Shown: positions 11,882 to 22,900 of the stretch, one piece after another
Position numbering within the stretch: position 1 is the stretch's first letter
Layout of the letters: each line of letters opens with the position of its first letter
NCBI RefSeq assembly: GCF_029931775.1
Contig: NC_079328.1
Coordinates: 10,344,501 to 10,408,500, forward strand
Length of the DNA stretch: 64,000 bases
Direction of reading: 5' to 3'
Origin: Euleptes europaea
Lineage: Eukaryota > Chordata > Lepidosauria > Squamata > Sphaerodactylidae
The notes under the pieces: model-generated
The model's input: only the letters and a program-made list of their open reading frames with translations
The model's database searches: none
Told to the model about the DNA's origin: nothing
Position numbers and translations under genes: made by a program

Positions 11882-12279
11882 ATTGCCAGTAGGGTTGCCT
11901 CTTTGCCACCGGTGGGAGGTTTTTGGGGTAGAGCCTGAGGAGAGCGAGGTTTGGGGAGGGGAGGGACTTCAATGCCATAGAGTCCAATGGCCAATGTGGC
12001 CATTTTCTCCAGGTGAACTGATCTCTACCAGCTGGAGATCAGTTGTAATAGCAGGAGATCTCCAGCAACTACCTGGAGGTTGGCAACCCTAAATGCCAGG
12101 TCCCTCTTTGCCACCAGTACGAGGTTTGGGGTGGAGGGTGGGATTTGGGGAGGGACTTCAATGCCATAGAGTTCAATTGCCAAAACAGCCATTTTCTACA
12201 AGAGGAACTGATCTATCAGCTGGAGATCAGTTGTAATAGCAGGAGATCTCCAGCTAGTACATGGTGGCTGGCAACGCTA
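11878..12279. mobile_element. hAT-type MITE, host copy of a nested pair
   Basis: This copy reads gggattgccag at its left end, is interrupted by another copy (11890-12091), and resumes at about 12092 with aatgccaggtccctctttgc. It ends at ggctggcaacgcta (12279). The interior matches the family block by block. Confidence 0.7.
11890..12091. mobile_element. hAT-type MITE inserted in another MITE
   Basis: Complete element from tagggttgcctc to ttggcaacccta. Its 8-bp flanks attgccag (11882-11889) and aatgccag (12092-12099) duplicate part of the terminal repeat of the host MITE, so the insertion fell inside the other copy's end. Confidence 0.75.
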
Positions 12280-13295
12280 GAGAGAGAACAGGTGTTTATG
12301 ATCAATACCCGTGTTGGCTTAGGCATATTCCGGACCATAACCTTTTGCCCAGCAGCCAACATTTCTCTCTCAGGACCGTGCACCCCAACTCCTTTCCCTT
12401 GGGCTTTTTCAGCGGCTGACCCATACCTCCCGAACAGCCTTGTGGGGCAGGGGGCTCCTATATTCCTGGCTTTCCAGCAAGGCTGTAAGACAAGAGTTAT
12501 TCCAAAGAGCTTTTGGGGAATCCTGAGCCAGAGCAAAAGAGGAATGCCCTGCTGGTGGGGGTACAAAATGTTTTCAGTGTGGTTTTTAATGTCCGCAGTC
12601 GAGGCCTTCCTGCCCTGAATGACATCGTAGGCTGTTTATCAAGCTAGAAATCAGCACTTTCCTTTTACTTCTCTGTAAAACCATAAATCAGGATTGGCCC
12701 TATCATTAGGCAGACTGAAGCAGCTTCCCCATAAATAAGATTTGGGGCACCATTAAAGGAAGAGACATCAAATTGTTGTTACTTAATTTATATTTTCTCT
12801 TGGGGCACATTTAGATTTTTTTTTCCATCTCAGGCTCCAATCTGTCTTGACCCAGCCCTCTCTTTAATCTGTTTTCTCCTGTATCGTGACCAATAAATAT
12901 ATTTATTGTTTAAATAAAAACTGTGTTCTGGTATGGGAGGATTCTAACAGGCTGAATTACTCTGCAATTGTACCTCTGCTATTTTCTTATAAGAAATGCT
13001 CATTCCTTCTCCTCCAAGCCTATGGTATTTGTACTGAAAACAAATTGGGGAAGCTGAAATAAATAAGTAATACTGCAGTTTCTGTTGTCTCATACTTGTC
13101 TTTCTGTCTGTTGTTAGAAACTATCTTGTGATTTTTATTGCTTTGTGTGACTGTTATTTTAGTACATTTTTGTCCTGCCCTTCCCTCCAAGACTTTCAAG
13201 GGCCTGTACATGGTTTCCCCCTCTTCTCCTCACAACAACCCTACCAGGGAGGCTAGAATGACTGGCCCAAGATCACACGGCGATGGAGCTACCAT
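12280..13295. other. unassigned intergenic sequence
   Basis: No gene recognised. The end of this stretch (about 13165-13290, tcctcacaacaaccctacc) resembles a degraded tRNA-type SINE in antisense. Confidence 0.4.
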
Positions 13296-13900
13296 CTAGG
13301 GTTGCCAACCTCCAGGTAGTAATTCAAAATTGCAAAAATCTTATTAATGCTACACATATATAACAACACAACATAGTATACATCACAAACAACAGAACTA
13401 AGTCACTATCCTATTACCAATATATACAGTGTGTACAGTACATGCATAGTGCAGTCTCTATGTTACAATATAGTCTTCTTGGTGATTAATTAACACAGTT
13501 CTCAGAACGATCCAGTGATTGGTATCATCCAGAATAATCCCATCTGTAAAATAAATGGGAGGTGGGGGGACGGCCATTTCACAGTCTTTTCTTCAGCCCC
13601 GTATCCAATCCTATATAGAAAACTAGGATAGTGACTTAGTTCTGTTGTTTGTGATGTATACTATGTTGTGTTGTTATATATGTGTAGCATTAATAAGATT
13701 TTTGCAATTTTGAATTATTTTCTCCTGTGCTGATTTTCTAACCTACACGGTATAGGCACGGAGGTGCCTCTTTTTTGGATTGTAACCTCCAGGTAGTAGC
13801 TGGAGATCTCCTGCTATTACAACTGATCTCCAGCTGATAGAGATCAGTTCCCTTGGAGAAAATGGCTGCTTTGGCAATTGGACTCTATGGCATTGATAGG
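13296..13900. mobile_element. hAT-type MITE interrupted by an inverted-repeat element
   Basis: The first 24 bases (tagggttgccaacctccagg) lie at 13296-13319. The rest resumes at 13787 with aacctccaggtagtagctgg and runs on to ggcattga near 13897. The interruption is the element at 13320-13786. Confidence 0.75.
13320..13786. mobile_element. retroposed inverted-repeat element with hammerhead-like core
   Basis: Arms of about 95 bp (13320-13418 and 13623-13720) are near-perfect inverted copies around a 204-bp spacer. A tail follows up to 13786. The 14-bp sequence aacctccaggtagt occurs on both sides, consistent with a LINE- or Penelope-type target-site duplication. On the minus strand of the spacer (13565-13603) the order GGGG, CTGAAGA, 9 bases, GAAA, tggccGTC, CCCC resembles a hammerhead ribozyme with a 4-bp stem I, but stem II is poor. 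No protein is encoded. Confidence 0.6.
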
Positions 13901-14101
13901 ATTGCCAACTTCCAGGTACTAGCTGGAGATCTGCTATTACAACTAAGCTCCAGCTGATAGAGATAATTTCACCTGGGGAAAATTGTCGCTTTGGCAATTG
14001 GACTCTATGGCATTGAAGTCCTTCTCCTCCCCAAACTCCGCCCTCCTCAGGCTCTGCCCCAAAAATCTCGTTACTTCCCAACCCAGAGCTGGCAACTCTA
14101 C
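13896..14101. mobile_element. hAT-type MITE, second copy in a cluster
   Basis: Reads taggattgccaacttccagg to agctggcaactcta. It abuts the preceding copy inside its body (after ggcattga) and is followed by a third degraded partial copy to about 14170. Confidence 0.65.
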
Positions 14102-14481
14102 TACAATCCTCCAGGTGGAGCCTGGAGAACTCCCAGAATTATAATCGATCTCCGGATTACAAATATCAGTTCTGTTGAAAAATATCTATTGGCTGTGATA
14201 TTTTTCCGATCCGTTAGCAGGAAGTTCCCCTAACAATATAACTCTAAACATCAAAGGGGACAGGCAATGAGGGTGAGGTGTAACTAGAGAAGACCCTCTC
14301 TGTCCTGTCTGTCTATCTGACTCTCTGGTCAGTTCCCCCCTCTGAATGTGAAGGCAAGTGACACTGTAAAGAAGGGCGTTTCAGTCCTTATATCCCTCCA
14401 ACACTAGATATATGCTGCTCAAGATCAATTGATCAAGGAGCTTCTAAGGGATAAAAGGAAAAGGTAAAGAAGGGCAAATTG

Positions 14482-14633
14482 TCCAACAAGTTCCCCCGGA
14501 GAAAATGACTGCTTTGGACAGAGGATTCTGTGGCATTATACCCAGCTGAGGTCCCTCCCTTCCCCAAACCCTGCTCTCCTCAGGCTCCACCACCAAATCT
14601 TCAGAAATTTCCAAACCCAGAGCAGGCAACCCT
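14482..14633. mobile_element. hAT-type MITE fragment
   Basis: Right part of the tagggttgcc family (ggcattatacccagctgagg through gcaggcaaccctg). The left end is missing. Confidence 0.6.
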
Positions 14634-16539
14634 GAGGTGCATGATAAGTGGGTCTCCCCAGGTGTCATCTGAGACTCGAGCCACATACTGGCTTTCACAG
14701 AACCTGTTAAGCTCCTATGCCAGGTAAGACCACTGGTTCATGGAGACCAGCACCATCCTTTCCAGCAAATGGTAGCTGTCTTAGGCCAAACCAAGGTAGA
14801 GGCCTTTCCAGTCGTGTCTCCAGAGATCCTGCTAATCCAGAGGTGCCAGAGGCTGGGTCTGGGAGGTTGTAGGTCAGTGGTCTTTATTCCATGTGTCGTG
14901 ATGTCCAGACAGGCAGCAGAGCCCACCAACTGAGTGAGAACAGAGCCCATGTTCTGGTTGTCTCAGAAAGAGCCAGGAAAATATGCTTGCCGGGAATAAG
15001 AGCGGGATATAAATGCAAGAAATAAGTAAAATATGCAGGGAATGTTTTCCGGATTGCTTTAAACGTTTTCACCACTAGGTGGCTTCATCAGCCTTATATC
15101 AAACTCAAAGTCCTTGAAGCCATAGTTTTCTTTTTCAAAGCTCCAACAGAGCTGCAGTGTCTTCTGATAAGACACCTGACGGAGCCTTTCTCCAACAAAA
15201 AAGAGATATGCATTTGGATGAATTTGGAGAATTTCAATTCCGAGAGGACGGAATTAGATCCTTTTCCTTTCATGGGATGGAAAACACAGCCAGAACATGC
15301 CATTGACGGAACCAAGTGCCCTGGATTCTCAGGCGCTGGATTAGAATGAAAGGCATCTGCAGTTATCTAGCAGCAGACATTTTATCATAAGAGCTCAGCA
15401 CACTCTTTCCCAGATCATGACAACGTTTGTCTGTATGAAGTCTTAAAACCACTTCCTAGTGAGCTGTAGCGAATGGCGTAAAGAAACTGCTTATCTTTCC
15501 CCTGAGGAACTGAAATTATACGCTGCAAGAAATAAGCTCCCCTCAGAAAGAAAAGCTGCTCCGTTCAAAGGGACAAAACTCTATTATGTTACAAGCAGAA
15601 AGCAGAAATGTGCTTCAGTTGTTAACAGTGGAGGATCTGAGGGAATATCTCGTTGTTGAACTGAGCAAGAATTGGCAGGTGAAATAAATATTCACTTTCT
15701 CTGCTCATTAATGTGAGGATATCATTTTACTTTTCTCTCTTGAAGGAGCAATTGACAAAATAACAGCATCTTCCATTCCACAGCTTCCCCCCTCACAACA
15801 ACCTTGTGAAGCAGGAGAAGCTCATAAATCACTGGGCCAGGATCAGTCAATTTTGTGACTGTCTAGAAATTTGACTCCAAGCCTCCCAGGGTTAAAGTTC
15901 AATACACTCCACTTTACCCCACTGGCTCTGACTGGAGTGCCTTTGAAAAAGCAAAATACCCACCCACCCCCAACACCCCTACATGATTTTCTTCCTGGTT
16001 ATTCTAAGGCATTTAATGTTCCCAATTATAAGCAGGTAGATAATAATAACATTGGTGACAGAACATAACTGGTCTCCTAGCAACTTCTTCCCCCTGCAAA
16101 CAAAAGCATGGGCAATAGTACCATACCTGTGGCCAACTGGCATGCATGGACATTTATAAGCCTTTCAAATATAGAATAGGCGGCTGATAATTGTGGCCCT
16201 CCAACAACCACACATTCATGTAGCTGCCAAATCTCATGTACCAAATCCATTGCAAAGAACGGAAGCGGCACAGGAGAACTGGCGTTTTCTTGCACACATT
16301 CCATTCAGTTCAGTGGGTCATACACAGGAGGATTGCCCAGTGCAGAGATGCCAGCCTCTGGGTTTGCAGAAAGCACTTTATCAGGTAGACAGGGATCCAA
16401 GTGCCCAAAGTAAACGGTCCCATATTCGTTTATCAATATTTGATGTCAATTAATAAATATGATATCTAAAAGCTCAGGCATGAATGGAATTAAGGAGGTG
16501 GATTGCCCTATTTTGCCAAAGCAATGAGATATGAACCTA
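14634..16539. other. unassigned intergenic sequence
   Basis: No exon or well-defined element recognised. At about 14990-15030 there is a short LINE-3'-end-like piece (gagcgggatataaatgc). At about 15790-15900 there is a degraded SINE-like block (cctcacaacaaccttgtg). Confidence 0.4.
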
Positions 16540-16656
16540 AAATACATACCTGCTATTTTTATGGATCTCAAGCTGTGACTTATACAGCAAAAAATTATGT
16601 TTAGGATATACTGGACACTACAGCATGTTTTTAGTAAAGGACTAAATGAAGTGTAT

Positions 16657-16879
16657 GCCCTGACCTGGATGGCCCAGGCTAGCCTGATCTCGTCAGATCT
16701 CAGAAGCTAAACAGGGTCAGCCCTGGTTAGTATTTGTATGGGACACCACCAAGGAAGACCAGGGTTGCTGTGCAGAGGAATTCCCTGGCAAACCACCTCT
16801 GTTAGTCTCTTGCCAAGAAAACCCCAAAAGGGGTTGCCATAAGTTGGCTGTGACTTGGCGGCACTTTACACACACACAC
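16657..16879 (+). repeat. 5S-rRNA-derived SINE with BovB tail
   Basis: The head matches 5S rRNA (ctcgtcagatctcagaagct, then cctggttagtatttgtatgg), including the internal promoter region. The tail ggggttgccataagttggct plus (CA)n is the BovB-like 3' end. A 13-bp target duplication, aaatgaagtgtat, flanks it at 16644-16656 and 16880-16892. It is not a 5S gene because the 3' half of 5S is replaced. Confidence 0.9.
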
Positions 16880-17089
16880 AAATGAAGTGTATAATTGTTA
16901 TTGCTGTAACTTAAAAGATGTGTCTCTTAAACATATGCTTTGGGCCTGTCCAGTTACTTGGTCTTTTGAGGAAGAAGTAATTATTCATATAAATTTAGTA
17001 CTGAAATATTCATTGATATTTGAGGATGTTTATGAACTTTTAAACTATTTGACTGTCTCTTGGAGGCTAACTGGTAAATGATCACGGAC

Positions 17090-17100
17090 CTTCCAAGCTC
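17090..17100. repeat. BovB target-site duplication, left
   Basis: cttccaagctc here is repeated exactly at 24032-24042. The two copies bracket the BovB fragment together with the LTR element inside it. Confidence 0.85.
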
Positions 17101-17348
17101 TTGTGTGTGTTAAGTGCCGTCAAGTCGCTTCCGACTCATGGCAACCCTATGAATCAAAGTCCTCCAAAATGTCCTATCTTTGACAGCCTTACTCAGATCT
17201 TGCAAACTGAGGGCTGTGGCTGCCTTTATTGAGTCAGTCCATCTCTTGTTGGGTCTTCATCTTTTCCTGCTGCCCTCAACTTTTCCTAGCATGACTGTCT
17301 TTTCCAATGACTCTTGTCTTCTCATAATGTGACCAAAATATGATAGCC
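17101..17348 (-). mobile_element. RTE-BovB LINE, 3' terminal piece (interrupted)
   Basis: The minus strand shows the end of BovB ORF2 (a GRRRRG-like basic stretch, then the RSLIHRVA-type end) and its 3' UTR finishing in gacttgacggcacttaac. The remaining roughly 148 bp of this 5'-truncated copy lie at 23884-24031, beyond the LTR element. A second BovB at 27261 shows the uninterrupted sequence gatagcctcagttt across the junction. Confidence 0.85.
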
Positions 17349-17604
17349 TGTCAGGCTGCTATCTCGGTTTCGTTATTGCCTCTGTCTCTGTGCTGTATTG
17401 TCTGCTCCCCAAGGTCACATACCTAGGCCTGGGAATTCAGCTCCTGGGAAACTGTATGCATGCGTGTAATCTCCCGCCTTTCCTGCCTTATAATATCTCC
17501 CAGCTAGTGAGCCTTTCATAGCTGTCATTTTATTCGTTTGCGCTGTATGCCTATTTGATCAGTAAAAGCCATCTGTTTGGACTCTATATGACTTTGTGGT
17601 GATT
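17349..17604 (+). repeat. 5' LTR of the chromovirus
   Basis: Begins TGTCAGG. Contains a TATA-like ttataatatc near 17490 that may direct transcription. Its copy is at 23623-23878. Confidence 0.9.
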
Positions 17605-17822
17605 TCTGGTTCTGTGGGCCAAGGGCTGACATTATGACAGCTATCGCTCATCTTCACCGTTCTCCTAGCCAGGCTGGAGCCCAGGGGGGTTCGCCTGCCA
17701 CTTGGATGGGAGCTGTGCAGCTCTCCAGGTGATCTACTACCCTGGAGCCCTTCTCAGAGGACCCTACTCTGTTACAAGACTTAATCGCTGAACTTTTCCG
17801 GACGACCCGAGAGGTTTGCCGC

Positions 17823-19943
17823 TTGAGGGGACTGGTACAGACGCAGTGGCAATCTCTTACAGGACGTCTCTGGATGTTAACATCGGAGGATACTGATGCT
17901 CGTTTAGATCTTCAGGACTTGGATCAATTACTGGACGATGCCCGATTGGCGACTGAGGATTTACAAATATTAACTGGACTTTTGGATAATCTTATTTCTC
18001 GACAAACTCTTTCTACCATGGCGGGAGCCCCGCCGGAGGGTTTTTCCCTGATCCCCGATGCGGCCAGCTGCCAGGCTGAGGCCAAGCGAGTCGCTATTAG
18101 CACTGCTCTCCTCCTTGTGGAATGTACAAAGGACACCCCGGTAGCCACCTTGGCTCAAGTTTTGACCCCGACGTTTGGAGCCGAGGCGTCCGCACTGGCG
18201 GTTCGAGTACAACCTCTGCTGGGCGGGGAACCTGACCCCATACTCTTGCTCCTCGAGACAGAACTTTTACCGCGCATTACGGCAGAGGCTGCCTTAAGAC
18301 TTGAGAACGCCAAAGTTCTTGCGGATCAGCAAGCTGCCGAAGCGGCTAGGGTCGCAAGAGAGAGAGAGGCGGCGGAAGCAGCCAGGGCGGCTGCAGCAAG
18401 GATTAGGAATCAGGCGAACGTGGACACGCGCCCCAAGGACTATGTACTGGGACTATCAGGTCTAACTTTTTCCCCGGCGTTTGTCCCGTCGCGTGCGACC
18501 CAACGCTCACGTCGTTTGGCTGACCGACGTCGAGACTCAGATGAGTCTGAAGACGAGGATTTATATGGGGATAGCTCTCAATGGGCCACGAGCTTCCGAA
18601 CCAGTAAGCCTCATCTTACTGGTGGCCCAAGTGAGGAGGTTCATCTTTTACGAGCCCAGAATCGGGAGCTCTCCGACCGTGTTGATCAACTCCAGGAAGT
18701 AATGGAACTTATGCTTCAAGAAAACCGGCAATTACAACAAACCCTGATAGCTCAGACACAGCCCGTTCCGATACCGGGTCAAGGGGTACCCGCACAACCA
18801 CCCGCTAATGTGCCTGCTCCACCCTTACCTCCTGGAGCTCCTGTTGCTCCTCCGCCCGGACCACCCGTGCAACCACCTCCTAATGTGCCTGCTCCGCCCG
18901 TACCTCCTGGAGCTCCTGTTGTTCCTCCGCCCGGACCACCCGTGCAACCGGGTCAACCCGCGCCCGGCCCTTGGAAGCAGCTCAAATTGAGGACTACGTA
19001 TGACGGATCTCTCGAGACTTTGCCTTGTTTCTTGCATCAAGTGGACAGTTATATGCGAGAACAAGGTCAATTTTTCCCAACGGAAGATAGCCGGGTGCGG
19101 TACGTAGCTTCCCTCCTGACAGGCAAAGCGGCTGACTGGATGGTCCTCCAGTTTGACACCCGCTCTCGTGCGATTCGTTCCCTTAACAACTTCATGACTG
19201 CCCTGAGAAGGAGGTTTGAGGACCCCTTCCTGGGGGAAAGAGCCAAAACGGAACTCTTACAATTAAAACAAGGCTCTGCTACAGTTCGGGAATTTGCCGA
19301 TGAATTTCAGCGACTGGCAAGTAAAATTGTAGGTTGGCCCGAGACCACCCTAATCCATCATTTCAGGGAAGCCTTGCATCCTGACATTCTGAACTGGTCT
19401 TACATGCGGGGCGATCCCGATACCCTTGAAGGCTGGATCCTATTAGCCGAGGAAGTGGAAAGCCGCCGCCGCTTTATTTCTCTCGTCCGTCAAAAGCACA
19501 AGGAGAAGGGCACCCAAAAGCCTCAACCCAAGGCACCACTGCTAGTCCCACGAAATCCCCCACGTCCGCTCCAGGAACGTGAAGCCCGATTTCAGAGGGG
19601 TGCCTGTCTTACATGCGGAGAAATGGGCCACTTTGCAGCCGTTTGCCCACGCCACCAGGAATTATTTCGTCCCAGCACGACAACCCGCGCCCGAGGTCGT
19701 CCACCACGCAGAGGCACCGCGGCCACCCGCAGCGCAGCTCCGGGAAGGCCCACACCCTCTGCACTCCATGCCGGGGACCCAGCCTCCCTACCCGCTTCCA
19801 ACGACCCCGCCGGGTCTCGGATTACAAGTGCCCCATTGGGGGACAGCTTTCCCTCTTCGGATGAGGACAACCCTTGGATTTCTCCAGCCTTAAACCTGGA
19901 ATCTCCCCTCGACTTGTCAAAAAACGGCTCCGGTCTGTGGTGA
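17823..19943 (+). CDS. chromovirus gag-like protein
   Basis: An open frame of 706 codons. It begins with acidic, leucine-rich and alanine/arginine-rich coiled-coil-like stretches (about residues 20-200). A proline-rich region follows (about 315-380) with an internally duplicated unit of about 22 residues (PNVPAPP-PPGAPV). The retrotransposon Gag/capsid-like domain spans about 385-560 (WKQLKLRTTYDGS, GKAADWM, FADEFQRLASK). A single CCHC zinc knuckle, CLTCGEMGHFAAVC, lies near 600. Such Gag proteins form the particle that packages the element RNA. The true start is uncertain because an upstream start in the leader is possible. The frame overlaps pol by 70 bases. Confidence 0.85.
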   Translation: MRGLVQTQWQSLTGRLWMLTSEDTDARLDLQDLDQLLDDARLATEDLQILTGLLDNLISRQTLSTMAGAPPEGFSLIPDAASCQAEAKRVAISTALLLVECTKDTPVATLAQVLTPTFGAEASALAVRVQPLLGGEPDPILLLLETELLPRITAEAALRLENAKVLADQQAAEAARVAREREAAEAARAAAARIRNQANVDTRPKDYVLGLSGLTFSPAFVPSRATQRSRRLADRRRDSDESEDEDLYGDSSQWATSFRTSKPHLTGGPSEEVHLLRAQNRELSDRVDQLQEVMELMLQENRQLQQTLIAQTQPVPIPGQGVPAQPPANVPAPPLPPGAPVAPPPGPPVQPPPNVPAPPVPPGAPVVPPPGPPVQPGQPAPGPWKQLKLRTTYDGSLETLPCFLHQVDSYMREQGQFFPTEDSRVRYVASLLTGKAADWMVLQFDTRSRAIRSLNNFMTALRRRFEDPFLGERAKTELLQLKQGSATVREFADEFQRLASKIVGWPETTLIHHFREALHPDILNWSYMRGDPDTLEGWILLAEEVESRRRFISLVRQKHKEKGTQKPQPKAPLLVPRNPPRPLQEREARFQRGACLTCGEMGHFAAVCPRHQELFRPSTTTRARGRPPRRGTAATRSAAPGRPTPSALHAGDPASLPASNDPAGSRITSAPLGDSFPSSDEDNPWISPALNLESPLDLSKNGSGLW

Positions 19944-22900
19944 ATGGAGCATCTCCACAGACCTCTCAGGATCTTCCTAGCAAACCGAATGCTCCTACCA
20001 AAATCAAAGAAGTGGACTCCACCGTCTACGTGGATGCAGTTTTACAACAACTTAACGGAGGTCCACAAATCCCCGTCAAAGCACTAATTGACTCCGGTTG
20101 CTGTCGCACTCTCATAAGCGAAACCACGTTTGCTGCACTCAGAGCCGACTCAGAAACTTTATCCGCCCCCGTCCAATTTGCTCAAATGGACGGGAGCCAA
20201 TTCAAGGGGGGTCCAGTTGATCACCGCACCATAGGGGTGGCAATGGGAATTGGTTCCCACTGGGAACAAATAGACTTCACTATAGCCCCTATCCGATTTG
20301 AAGTGGTCTTGGGAATTAACTGGATTAAAGGACATAGTCCCAGTATTGATTGGGAAACAAACACTATCTCTTTCGCTAGTCCCACCTGCGACCAGCATCG
20401 GCAAAACTTTGCTCTGCCATTTCCGCCCGTTCCAGCATTAACCTCCACTGCCCCAGTACCACCGGCTCTACCCGCTGTATACCGGGACTTTGAAGATGTC
20501 TTCGACCTTAAGGAATGTGATGCCTTACCCCCCCACCGGGCCTCAGACTGTGCGATTGAAGTAGTAAAGGACTGCACATTAACCAAAAGTAAGATTTACC
20601 CTATGAGCGCTTCCGAGCGCACTGTCCTCCGGGACTTTTTGGACAAAAACCTCGCCAGAGGGTTCATTCGCCCTTCGAATGCCCCAAACTCGGCCCCCGC
20701 GTTTTTCGTCCGGAAAAAAGAGGGCGACCTTCGCCTGTGCATTGACTTCAGAAAGCTCAATGCGGTTACCCAAACCAACGCCTATCCTATCCCATTAATA
20801 TCGGATATTTTGGGACAATTACAGGAAGGTCGTGTGTTCTCTAAATTAGACTTGGTGGAAGCCTACTACCGAGTCCGTATCCGCGAAGGAGATGAACACC
20901 TCACTGCCTTCTCTAGCTGTTTCGGAATGTATGAATTCCTTGTAATGCCATTCGGATTAAAAGGGGCCCCGGGGGTCTTCATGCAACTCATCAATGAAAT
21001 CCTACATGACCTTCTATATCGTGGGGTGGTAGTCTACTTAGATGACATTCTCATTTATTCGAAAACTGTGGACGAGCATGTGACTCTGGTCAGGGAAGTT
21101 CTACAACGCCTGCGTAACCATCAACTGTTCGCTAAACTAGCTAAGTGTGAATTTCACCAAAGCAAACTCACGTTTTTGGGATACATCATCTCCCACCAAG
21201 GTCTCCGCATGGACCCCGCCAAAGTCCAAGGCGTCCTCGATTGGACTCCCCCCACCAACCGTAAGCAAGTACAGCAATTTCTGGGATTTGCAAACTTCTA
21301 TCGGGGATTCATCCCTAACTTCGCCCAAGTGGCTCTACCCATTACGGACCTGCTGAAAACTAAGGGAAAAGTAAGCTCGGCTGCCTTGCCCTCCGCAAAA
21401 ATCCTATGGACTGAGCAATGCCAAGCCGCCTTTCTGGCCCTCAAACGCCTTTTCACTTCGGAGCCGGTGCTACGGCACCCAGACCCAAATCAAATGTTCA
21501 TTGTGCAAGTCGATGCTTCCGATGTAGCCATGGGAGGGGCTCTCCTCCAACAAGGACCGGACGGTCTTCTTCACCCTTGCGCTTACTTTTCAAAAAAATT
21601 TGCGCACGCTCAATTAAACTGGCCCATCTGGGAGAAAGAGGCCTCTGCAGTTCATCATGCACTGACTTTGTGGCGGCAATTCTTAGAAGGGTCTAAAGTA
21701 CCCTTTGAAGTTTGGACCGATCACAAAAATCTAGCTGCCCTCACGGGGTCCCATAAGCTATCGGCGAAACAACAACGGTGGGCGGAGTTCTTTGCTCAGT
21801 TCCGTTTCACCCTGAAGCACGTCCCTGGGAAGCAGAACGTTCTCGCGGATGCCCTCTCCCGTTTACCACAATATCCGGTAAAACTCGAAAGACCCACCAA
21901 CTCTCTGTTCACCCCTATGCAACATGGGGCCCTACCTATGCTGGCTGTGCAAACCCGATCCCAGCATCAACACACCTTCCCTAACTCGCAAGCTCCGCCA
22001 GCCCAACCGGCTGCCCAGCCGCCACCGCAACAGACTGGAGTTCCCGCCCCTCCTACCCCTCCGACCGCTCAGCCGCCTGCAGTCTGCGCGCCGCCGCACG
22101 TAAGCACTAGCCCTATAACTGTTTCTCAGATCTCCATGACCGATGGGGGGGCTCCCTCCAAAATCCCCATCTCCGAATCCTTTTTAACTGTCCTTCGGGA
22201 CCAGTGCCTTTTAGAACGTTCCGCTCATACCCTACCTCCTGGTGTTTTGGAACAAGGGGGGTCCTGGTACAAAGACTCAAAATTGTATGTACCCAAAACT
22301 CTCCGGAAGGACGTTTTACATTTAGCTCATGGAGCCAAAACAGCTGGGCACTTTGGGTTTCTGAAGACCCTTCACTTATTGCGCAGACAGTTCTGGTGGG
22401 GGGGAATGCGTTCCGACATTGACTCCTTCATCCGCAGCTGTCCCGTTTGTGCCGCTGCGAAACGATCGCAGGGCAAACCCCCGGGACTGCTACAACCTCT
22501 TGAAACCCCCAGCAGACCTTGGGAAGTGATTGCTATGGACTTCATGACTGATCTCCCTCTCAGTGGGGGTAAAACTGTGTTGTGGGTTGTTACTGATTTG
22601 TTTTCTAAGCAAATACATTTGATTCCATGCGCAGGGATCCCCTCTGCTCAGAAACTGGCCCGCCTCTTCGTGACGCATATCTTTCGTTTACATTCGTTTC
22701 CGCGTAAAATAATTTGTGACCGCGGAAGTGGTTTCGTTTCTAAGTTTTGGAAAGCTTTCCTCAAGCTGGTGGGGGTGGAACAGGGATTGTCTAGTGCATA
22801 CCATCCTCAAACTGATGGTCAAACTGAACGTGTCAATGCTGTACTTGAATGTTATTTGCGTTGTTATGTTAACTACCACCAGGATAACTGGGTGGAACTG

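Larger units (their letters stand above)
16540..17100 (+). mobile_element. L1 LINE ORF2 C-terminal fragment, left piece
   Basis: Conceptual translation around 16890-17080 gives a segment with HMLWACPVTWSFEEEVI, which matches the cysteine-containing C-terminal region of L1 ORF2 (the HMLW-CP pattern). It is degenerate and non-functional. It is interrupted by a 5S SINE at 16657-16879 and by a BovB insertion starting at 17101. The L1 continues at 24043 and appears to end near 26880 with a segment reading NNWKPFIDAY then a stop. Confidence 0.6.

Noticed and set aside
12145-12618. 157-codon open frame
   Set aside because: It runs through a hAT MITE into unrelated sequence, has no domain, and its first part is just translated MITE.
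16657-16760. possible 5S rRNA gene (also at 28834 and 30310)
   Set aside because: Only the 5' and middle part of 5S is present, fused to a BovB-type tail with target duplications: SINEs, not rRNA genes.
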